This document shows positions 57,016 through 64,000 of a DNA stretch of 64,000 bases, one piece after another. The DNA comes from Taudactylus pleione (lineage: Eukaryota; Chordata; Amphibia; Anura; Myobatrachidae). Numbering within the stretch: position 1 is the stretch's first letter; the number at the start of each line of letters is the position of its first letter. The stretch covers positions 3,510,501 through 3,574,500 of the forward strand of contig JAUIMM010000003.1 of the NCBI GenBank assembly GCA_031769625.1, read 5' to 3'. The notes under the pieces are model-generated. The model made no database searches. It was not told the DNA's origin and saw nothing but the letters and a program-made list of their open reading frames with translations. Both the position numbers and the translations under genes were made by a program.

Positions 57016-57937
57016 GCCCGAACACTTAGCTCACTTCTACCTACAATCTCTGACAAGAAACAAGAAAAGGGGGGTTATGATATAATGCACAACACCTGTG
57101 TTCCCCCCAAAAACGCGCCTACTGTTTTTCTGCCGATCGGTTTGCTAAATCGGACACCACAGATTCAAATTGGCCAAAATCTTAAGATCTTTAAATGCCT
57201 GTTGAGTTATTCATGTTCCTGTCTCAGAAATCTTCTAGCCCTCTCTTCTCCTAATGGGGCTGTAATGTCTCAGCCCCCCGGGGGCTATGTTTCCTCTTTC
57301 ATCATGCTGTTACAAGTCTACCATTACAGGCTCTAAGCCGTTTTCCAGCTGTACTTTGTGGACTAGACACAGTCACTGGACGGGAAGGGAATGGGTATGT
57401 AATGTCGGCTGTTGGGATGCCTCCTGTCAGATTACCGACAACTACATCCCGATGGGAAGATGCGTCTTACTCTCTCAAGTGGTTTAGAAGATTACACATG
57501 CCTGGAGAAGATGGAAGTACATCTATCAGTGACACCGGTAACGAATCATCCTCGTTGTTCAGTCAGTGGAATTATAGCCAGTATCCCAGCCCCAATAAAA
57601 GATTACGAAGCAACCACATAATGATGTTGTAAGTGTATAGTCTCCGTTACCTGGCAGCAAGCACCTTAGAAATGCGCCGCAATGTCCTGCTCTTTCAATG
57701 TCTGTGTAAAACCTTTGCTTTTGTTTAAGGCTTTTTCCCAAGCCATTAAAGGAGTGGGGCTTGTTTATAGGATTTTTTTACAGTAGACTGTTGCAGATGA
57801 TCCATCCCATTAAATAGGCAAGTGTGTGACGGTGGAGATTACGGGAAAAGAATTTAGAAATAGAAACGGGGAGTAAAGATAATGGTGCGATAACACGTGG
57901 AACGGTATGTGCACATCTATCGTATAGGCTGAGACAG
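57016..57937. other. Intronic sequence, no supported gene
   Basis: A plus-strand open frame at about 57402-57632 gives a non-repetitive peptide containing HMPGEDGSTSISDTG and SQWNYSQYPSPNKRL. It has no family signature that I recognise, and part of its 5' end is the dispersed GGCTGTTGGGATGCC phrase. It is too short and unsupported to call as an exon. Confidence 0.3.
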
Positions 57938-58200
57938 TTTATTTATTCATGAACTCATTACGCAGCGCTTTATAGAAAATATTTCAGTCATTCACATCAG
58001 TCCCTGCTCCAGTGGAGCTTACAATCTATATTCTATATCTGAAGCCAATTAGCCTACAAGTATGTTTCTTTAATGTGGGAGGAAACCAGAGCATGTGGTC
58101 GAACCCCAAGCAAAAATGAGAGAACATGCAAACTCCACACAGATTGTTTCTTGGCCAGGAATTGAACTTAGAGCATGGAGACGGTAATGCTAGCCACTAG
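57938..58200 (-). mobile_element. tRNA-derived SINE, minus orientation
   Basis: Read on the minus strand: AGTGGCTAGCATTACCG and AAGTTCAATTCCTGGCC (promoter boxes), TGTGTGGAGTTTGCATGTTC, a CTCCCACATT phrase, GTAAGCTCCACTGGAGCAGG, then a CATGAATAAATAAACTG tail. This is the intact-body counterpart of 52778-53450. Confidence 0.72.
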
Positions 58201-58369
58201 GTATATGTTAGTGTTAGATTTGTAAACACATATCATACTAGTGTGATACTTTGAAAATGCCCATGAACGCCAGAAAGAGGTTGAAGACTAGACCACATGT
58301 GAGTAAATGATAACAGTCTTGTGCGTGTCCCTCATTGCATATTGATTCAGGGGCCTGAACTGTTAGGGT
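58201..58369. other. Intronic sequence between repeats
   Basis: Nothing recognised. Confidence 0.4.
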
Positions 58370-58850
58370 GCCATGAGGGAATCGGTATGAAATACCGATG
58401 GTTCAAATCCCGACAGGGGAACGGTAAGCAATGTTCCCCTGTCTTATTTACCCCCAAACCCTAACCCTCCTTTCCTGTACCCTAATACTAATCCTCCTTA
58501 CTCCGCACCCTAACCCTCTCGATAAGTAAATAAACCTAACCCTACCCCCTTAGTGCCTAACTCTAACCTTCCCCCCCATAGTGCCTAACCATAATCCCCC
58601 CCCCAGTGATGCCTGAACCTAACCCCCCCAGCCCAGAGCCTAACCCTAACGCTAACCCCCCCGTTGTGCCTAAACCTAAGTTGCCCCCCCACAGCTGATA
58701 CTCACCTTTCCGCAGTGTCCTTGCGATCGGGATGCCGTCTGTCGGGATCCCCACGTCGGCATCCCGAGTCATGGCGGCCGGTGATGTCTCAACGTTCGGG
58801 ATTCTGATGCCGGGGTTCCGGCAGGCGGCATCCCTCTTGTTGTGATCCTC
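58370..58850. repeat. CCCTAA-rich dispersed element, copy 4
   Basis: The left flank is ACCGATGGTTCAAATCCCGA. The core 58450-58690 reads CAAACCCTAACCCTCC, GAGCCTAACCCTAACGCTAA and TGCCTAAACCTAAG. The right flank has GATCGGGATGCCGTCTGTCG and GGGATCCCCACGTCGGC. The flanks show that the family consists of inverted GTCGGGATNCC motifs around the CCCTAA core. Confidence 0.6.
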
Positions 58851-58899
58851 ACTGCATCCTGCCATGAGGACCCAGTTTGGCAACCACTGGTGTATGGTA

Positions 58900-59471
58900 C
58901 ATACACCTGGTTACTGTGGCTGGAATTTAAGGAATCCTCTTTATATAAAACTATGGGTCTACTCACAGCCCCCACCCTCTCCTTAATTTTCTTATTATGC
59001 TTTCTGTCCGTCAGATATGAGTTTAGATTGCCAGCCCCTTCAGCACAAGTAAGGAATAGATCTTCTACTTCCTAACCTCTATTCTCCCCCTTCCTCCTTC
59101 CTCTGATTTCCCTCACCCCCTTTTCCTACCCTTTCCATTTCATCGTTCCTTTATTGTTTGTATTTCTGTGTGTTGTTTTCTCATTTTTTCTCTTATTTAT
59201 ATTTTTTTTCTTTTTTCTTTCTTGTTTTCAATAATGTTGTGCAACTTGGATAATGTTCTCTGTGGCCAGATGTAATACAAAACTGTAATAGGATAGGATA
59301 CATCTTTTTTTTTTTTCTTTTTAATTCTCAGGGGTTATTTTTTCATATTTATTCATGTGATGTATTGTAGTGTTTTCACTCCAAATATTCATTATCGTGT
59401 GTATATGTTCCTAAGTATGTATGACCGCTTTTTTTTTTTCCAATAAAAATAGTTTGCTTAAAAAAAAAAAA
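58900..59471 (+). mobile_element. Retroposed sequence with poly-A tail (LINE 3' end or processed copy)
   Basis: A pyrimidine-rich, T-rich stretch ends CCAATAAAAATAGTTTGCTT followed by a run of 12 A at about 59460-59471, with a polyadenylation signal just upstream. This fits the 3' end of an L1-like LINE or another retroposed transcript. The left boundary is a guess and no reverse-transcriptase sequence is present. Confidence 0.45.
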
Positions 59472-60786
59472 GCACTCTTAACTCTCTCTCAGCCAGGCAC
59501 TGTTCCAGGGATCACATATAACATGCAGGTTAGGGGGTCAAGAGCAGAACACTGCAATTATCTTCAGACAAATACTTCCAGAAGCCAAATGAGAAGTCTC
59601 TGAATTTGAGAGCAGCCCTAATTGCTGTGGAGCATCCCAGTCTGGGAGGGGCGTAACGCACCCAGAGGTGCTACAAATCAGAGAACAGCTCTTAGCTGAG
59701 TCAGAGCCAGTAAATAGGGAAATATGGAAGAAAGGCAGGTGAGAATGACAAGCTTGTCCCTATTCTGGGACTTCTCTAGAGGGATTTTCTGCCACCTCAC
59801 CTACTGGGAGGGGGGGGGGTAACAGACTGTTACTGTAGTAATGTGGTCAGCCCTGCTGCCTGAGTACTGAGCCTGTAATGCCATTGCATTTACTATAGGC
59901 TTTGAAAAGCTTGCAACCAGGACTCTATACACTAGAGAGGCAGCCCCAGGCATGGCGAGTTGCAGAGATGGAAGAGCGTTTAGAGACCATAAATATCTAC
60001 ATGCTTTACAATTAAAAGTACGTATAAAATAGATGTCTGCCTCACATGATATAAAGTGTGACATCACTGATATACTGAGATATTTGTATATAGGCAACTG
60101 TAGCCGGACGTAGGAGGAGCACGGGCTAACGACCAGGACACTCAGGTGAGTGGGGGCCAGTGCTGGGCGGCTGCGGGGGCGGGAAGCGTCGGGTGCAGGA
60201 AGCGGTAAGAAGCCCACAGGCTTCTATAGGGTAACACCAGGTTTTTCTGGCATTACCCTCTGCAGCGATAATAGGGTGGCCGGGGCTTAGTACATATAGA
60301 AATGCGGTAAAACCCCCGAAAACTGTGTTTTTACCGCATTTTTTCCTTTAGTACATCCCGCCCTGTGTGAGAAATGTAATGTCACTGTCATGATTCTGGC
60401 AATTTTCCATCAAGTTTTAAGTCACCGCACGCGACAAAATGCGAATAGAAGCAAAGTCGCCAGAAACCCGAAAGAATCAATCTTGATGCGGCGCAAGCCG
60501 CCATTCCAAGTTTTGTTTTTTCTTGTGAATCATATGAGTCGCCAAATGTAATAGCCAGAGAGTTCTGAAGACGCCGTAAATGTACCAGAATAAGTTGTGT
60601 AACAATAGACGGTGCACTGGGCAGCGGGATTGGTGCTAATGCAGGAATTTCGACAGGTCCGCATGTAAAATCTAGTTAAAAAGAATTAATTTAAAGAGAA
60701 CAAAACGCGTAGGGTGATCCCCATAAGCACAACCAGCGCTAGTGCTTCTGCTTAGACTGATATTTTGGTAATTGGGATATGTGTAA
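59472..60786. other. Intronic sequence with one partial miniature element
   Basis: The segment 60190-60362 (GAAGCCCACAGGCTTCTATA to CCTTTAGTACATCCCGCC) is related to the right half of 52844-53215. The rest, including 59472-60180 and 60363-60786, shows no exon or defined repeat. Confidence 0.4.
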
Positions 60787-61053
60787 AGGCCCCCATACAT
60801 CAGAGACGGATCGCTGCGATCCTGCAATCGGATCGGAAACGCCAGTCGGAAATACCGACCGGCAGACATTGATGTTCCGCGATCCGTCGCAGGTTTGGAG
60901 AAATTCTACCTGTTAAATTTCACCGATCTGCCAATCACGATAATTTTTTGATCGTCATCGTCAAATCTGTGAAATCCAACATGTTGGATTTCACCGACCT
61001 GGCATCTCTGGATCGGCGCATCACGGCGATCCGTCGCTGATGTATGGGGACCT
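60787..61053. mobile_element. Miniature element, 267 bp, TSD TAA
   Basis: It starts AGGCCCCCATACATCAG and ends CTGATGTATGGGGACCT, flanked by TAA (60784-60786 and 61054-61056). The interior alternates GATCGGATCGG and CGATCCGTCGC phrases that pair across the centre. The TAA target fits PIF/Harbinger. Confidence 0.8.
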
Positions 61054-61503
61054 TAAGCTAGGCATCCATAAATGCTCACAGATGTGATAGTTCTGCAGTT
61101 AGGCATCTGATAGTTGAGCAGACAGGCTGCTCAGCTGGACTGTAGCTTGTCTTATGTGGGAAATACTGTACCACAGAAATGACTTCCTGAGGAAATGGGT
61201 AACATGTCTGATACAAGCCAGAGATATCGCCTCGCATATTTCTGAAATACGCTATGTAACCCTGGTCACGCATTGTATTGTATAATACACATGCAGTATG
61301 TTTGCATCGATCTTATTTATATTTTCACACAAAAATGAGATGCACACCATGCAGATGTACAGTATGTACCATCTATTATTTTTTGTTATGTTTCCATTTT
61401 TCTTAATAAAAAAAAACGAGATTGCAATAAAAATGTAAATAAAAAATAGCTGTAAATAAGTAAAATGAAAATAATAAAAATCAGACTAAACTGTTTCACT
61501 TAC

Positions 61504-61653
61504 TGCCCACTTCCAGCTGAATGGCATCAGACGATGAGCCTGCCTCGTTTGAGGCGATACAGGTATATTCCCCAGCATCCTCTGCTGTCACTTCCTGGAG
61601 AGTCAGGGTCTCTCCTGGTGGGCCACTGGCAGGGCCCGAAACTTCCTGGTCAC
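61504..61653 (-). CDS. HMCN1/HMCN2: Hemicentin-like exon: C-terminal half of an Ig domain
   Basis: This is a 150-bp exon, phase 1 in and phase 1 out, with acceptor CTCCTGTGTATTCAG (AG at 61655-61654) and donor GTAAGT (61503-61498). It encodes GDQEVSGPASGPPGETLT, then LQEVTAEDAGEYTCIASN with the second disulphide Cys, and EAGSSSDAIQLEVG as the G strand. The partner exon with the first Cys and Trp should lie further upstream, and I did not find it before 64000. In the minus direction the next visible exon is 7065-7259, which is phase-compatible. A different open frame covering this exon on the same strand is not the real one. Confidence 0.83.
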
Positions 61654-61778
61654 CTGAATACACAGGAAAATAAATAAATAAGCATCATAGCTAATTGTAA
61701 GGTGCCACATAACTCCACTGCGCTGGACAGTCAGTATAACAAATAATACGCAACACAACCTATATAGTAATCGACTTA

Positions 61779-62569
61779 GGGGCCTATTCATCAACACTAA
61801 AATAACGTTTTTAAGGACATTTTCCTTAAATAACGTTATTTTGGTGTTCATGTAGCCACTTAGTACAGGAGATATCACAGATATCTCCTTGCTAAGTTCC
61901 CCTGCGTTAATTTCCACACTCCCCATACATTAGTACATTAGTATGGGGATGTGGAAATTGTGGTATTCATCAAATTCCGAAAATTATCAATTTTCGGAAT
62001 TTGATGCAGTTACTATTCGCCACTGTGAGGTGGCGAATAGCAGGTGAAACTTACCTGTATCCGCGTGTGCAGGTCCCCCGACGAGTCCCTCCAGGCGCTC
62101 TGCTCCGTCCTCAGGCTCCGGAGGCTGGTCGGACATGTGTGCTCCCCAGCAGAGCACAAGAAAGTTTAGACAAAAAAAAAAAAAGTTTTTTTTTTTTTTT
62201 CTAATCTGTCATGTGGTCTGCTGGGAAACCACATGACAGACCAGCAGGACGGAGCCAGAGGCTGCTGCGCGGACAGGTAAGTCGGGGGGGGTACACAAAC
62301 TTAACGCATCTGTAGGCAGTGCTGCGCATGCGCTGGTTTTACAGATGTCACAGCGCATGCGCAGCACTGTTTCCAGATGCGATAAGGTAGTGTAGGCAGG
62401 GAAAAGTATCTATTTCCCGAAAAGCTGTCATCGCAAAAATGACAGCTTTTCGGAATAGATATTTATGGAGAGGTGGAATGATGAATTCCACCTATAATTA
62501 GGTAGAACTCCATGCGAGTTCTAAACCTAATTATCTCTAGAGAATTATTAGGTTTAATGAATAGGCCCC
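61779..62569. mobile_element. Large miniature element, 791 bp, TSD TTA
   Basis: The ends GGGGCCTATTCATCAA and TTTAATGAATAGGCCCC are inverted, flanked by TTA (61776-61778 and 62570-62572). Inside are several strong hairpins: AAAATAACG with CGTTATTTT, TTGATGAA-type arms around CCGAAAATTATCAATTTTCGG, CTGTCATGTGGTCTGCTGGG with its inverse, and AGTGCTGCGCATGCGC. An A run followed by a T run at 62167-62200 adds another. No coding sequence. Confidence 0.82.
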
Positions 62570-62669
62570 TTAGTCTGTCATGTCTCAAGAGTGCGCCTTC
62601 CCCAATAGCTCCTATTGCCAGTGAGACATAACAGATGAGAGAGGTGAGTAATACCTGGGACAGTGTGGA

Positions 62670-62815
62670 GTAGTCGGGGTAGTGGAGAAGTTGTCCATAG
62701 CAACCACTCAACTTCTACCTACAATTTTATAGAATGTACTTGATAAATGCTACCTTAAAGCTGATTAGTTGCTATGGGCAACGTCTCCACTGGTCCACTT
62801 CTCACTGCTTGAAAC
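62670..62815. mobile_element. Miniature element of the CCATAGCAACC type
   Basis: The inverted arms AGTGGAGAAGTTGTCCATAG and CTATGGGCAACGTCTCCACT enclose a centre with TATAGAATGTACTTGATAAA, which is shared with 6773-6950. Outer ends not resolved. Confidence 0.6.
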
Positions 62816-63145
62816 ATAACCCCCAGAGTGTCGCTGAGCCATGTGTCTGAGTAGCTGAGTTTTGTGCTACATGATACATAGGACGTTTCTCTGTCTCAGT
62901 AATACATTAAAACAGCGTTCACCGCAGAGGGCCACAGGTGAAGACTCGGAGGGAACACAGGTGGTCGATCACTGATCTACATACTATGCACAGCAGGTAA
63001 CAAGTACATGTTTCATGTAATGGAAAGTATTATTCAGGAGAGAGGATCCTCGGGGGTATGCATGATGCATCCCGTCACACTTCGCACTCCGCGGTTAGTT
63101 AAGCCGGTATGAATGAACAAAATCACAAAGGACAGATCTCTCATT
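62816..63145. other. Intron upstream of exon 61504-61653, nothing recognised
   Basis: Searched for the expected upstream Ig half-exon on the minus strand. A PPVFPPS-like translation near 62930-62955 lacks a Cys/Trp context and good splice sites, so it is not called. Confidence 0.35.
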
Positions 63146-63456
63146 AATGCCGTGTATCCACTCGGCGATTAAAACGATAACGACAACATTAATCGTTCAC
63201 AAATCGGGCATTAAAATATCGAAAACGACCAGCGATGCGCGCTCCCGCTGGTCGTTTTTCTACATCAATCATCGCCTTAACATGCCGGTCAGTCTGCTGA
63301 TAACGACATCTTGGGCATGTTCGGGGGTTGAGGGAGGGTGCCTGCACTGAACGACATATCGTTCAGTGTAGGCACTATACAGGTTGAGGAACGACTGTAC
63401 GATTACAATGTTGTAATCGTACTGTCGTTCCTCTATCGCCTAGTGGATATGCACCT
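63146..63456. mobile_element. Miniature element with GTGTATCCACTCGGCGAT ends
   Basis: The left end GCCGTGTATCCACTCGGCGA is matched by the inverse ATCGCCTAGTGGATATGCAC at the right. The interior contains ATAACGACAACATTAATCGT and TTGTAATCGTACTGTCGTTC arms and a GATATCGTTCAGTG-type centre. Exact duplication not resolved. Confidence 0.65.
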
Positions 63457-63760
63457 TCAGAGCTCTCCTTTGCGAATGTGACTCTTCCGGATCTATGACC
63501 CAGAAGCCCCTCTGGTGTCATTCTGTGCATGTGCAGAAGGACGCACGTGCCGCAGGGGGTGCTGGGAGGGATGTGATTGGATCCTTCTCACAGCACTCGC
63601 CGAAGATAAGCCCATAGGCTACTATAGGGTAACGATATCAGGAAGATGGCGTTATCCACCAAATCCAAGCCCCGGAGTACATCACATTCTGCAGCTTGGT
63701 GCTTATGAGAACTGCGGTCAAACCGGCATTTTCGGGGATTGATTCTGAATCGTAGGCAAC
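63457..63760. repeat. Partial copy of the 52844-53215 element family
   Basis: The phrases CCAGAAGCCCCTCTGGTGTC, TTCTGTGCATGTGCAGAAGG, GGGAGGGATGTGATTGGATC and AAGCCCATAGGCTACTATAG follow in the same order as in 52960-53080. Termini are degraded. Confidence 0.5.
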
Positions 63761-64000
63761 GCTGACATTCAAGGAGATGAGCGTTTTTTTCTTTCCAGCT
63801 GCTGCGCAAATATACCTAAAAACTTGTATGGTGTTACGCAGTGTGTATGCACAGAGGCGCGGTTGCGATCGTGACACACGGTATTAAAAATGTGCTGGGT
63901 GTTCCTGGACGGTGACTGGGAGGTGGCTAAACGGACGCATGGAGATGCAACGTCTTATGGGAGCGCAATAGGTGCACCGCGGGCGTACATAGATGTTTAA
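63761..64000. other. Right edge of the window, intronic
   Basis: Nothing recognised. The missing first half of the Ig domain begun upstream of exon 61504-61653 is expected beyond this edge, or hidden here in a form too diverged to see by eye. Confidence 0.35.

Larger units (their letters stand above)
7260..61503 (-). other. Inferred single hemicentin intron of about 54.2 kb
   Basis: The donor is GTAAGT at 61503-61498 and the acceptor TTTTTAG at 7266-7260; phases on both sides are 1. I found no intervening exon with Ig signatures on the minus strand, although 54 kb was read by eye and a short diverged exon could be missed. About two thirds of the intron is the tandem-repeat complex 10366-45157. 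Confidence 0.65.

Noticed and set aside
57402..57632. Possible plus-strand exon with SQWNYSQYPSPNKRL-like peptide
   Set aside because: No family match recognised, no convincing acceptor, and its beginning overlaps a dispersed repeat phrase.
61603..61926. Long minus-strand open frame overlapping exon 61504-61653
   Set aside because: It reads a different frame from the Ig motif and runs through the intron and the TTA-flanked transposon; the splice-bounded frame with YTCIASNEAG is the real one.
62925..62960. Candidate upstream Ig half-exon (PPVFPPS translation)
   Set aside because: No Cys/Trp core, no clear donor, and the following residues do not fit an I-set domain.

Overview
The window looks like a piece of a large, repeat-rich vertebrate genome, most likely from a frog. 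The reasons are spliced Ig-domain exons separated by long introns, a dense load of miniature inverted-repeat DNA transposons with intact target-site duplications (TSDs), tRNA-derived SINE copies, and no bacterial-style gene packing. The species cannot be fixed from the sequence alone.

The only protein-coding content I can support is five exons of a hemicentin-type gene (HMCN1 or HMCN2; paralogue not resolved) on the minus strand. In transcription order they are 61653-61504, 7259-7065, 6636-6541, 6445-6318 and 845-701. All have consensus splice signals and compatible phases. They encode the C-terminal half of one Ig domain followed by two complete Ig domains. Because the exon at 61.5 kb ends in phase 1 and the exon at 7.2 kb starts in phase 1, the simplest model is one intron of about 54.2 kb between them.

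That intron is dominated by a minisatellite complex of about 34.8 kb (10366-45157). Its basic unit is 21 bp and pyrimidine-rich on the plus strand. Two kinds of foreign spacer are embedded in it. One is a roughly 599-bp inverted-repeat transposon present six times at the same relative site with the same 3-bp duplication. The other is an AT-rich spacer of up to about 1.1 kb present seven times, two of them truncated. Long duplications (for example one at an offset of 2160 bp, and a 2.4-2.6 kb series) give higher-order structure. Since 21 is a multiple of three and four of the six frames lack stops, the array shows very long open frames on both strands (up to 767 codons). I treat these as a by-product of periodicity, not as genes.

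Outside the array: 1-7 kb holds exons and nested hAT-like and Harbinger-like miniature elements; 7.5-8.5 kb a 61-bp minisatellite; 8.7-9.2 kb one of four CCCTAA-rich (telomere-like) elements; 45.5-47 kb several short tandem arrays; 48-53.9 kb a cluster of miniature elements, a SINE interrupted by another element, and a near-perfect 367-bp palindrome; 54-61 kb mostly intronic sequence with further elements; 61.5-64 kb the upstream hemicentin exon and more miniature elements.

No tRNA, rRNA, CRISPR, operon or recognisable promoter was seen.
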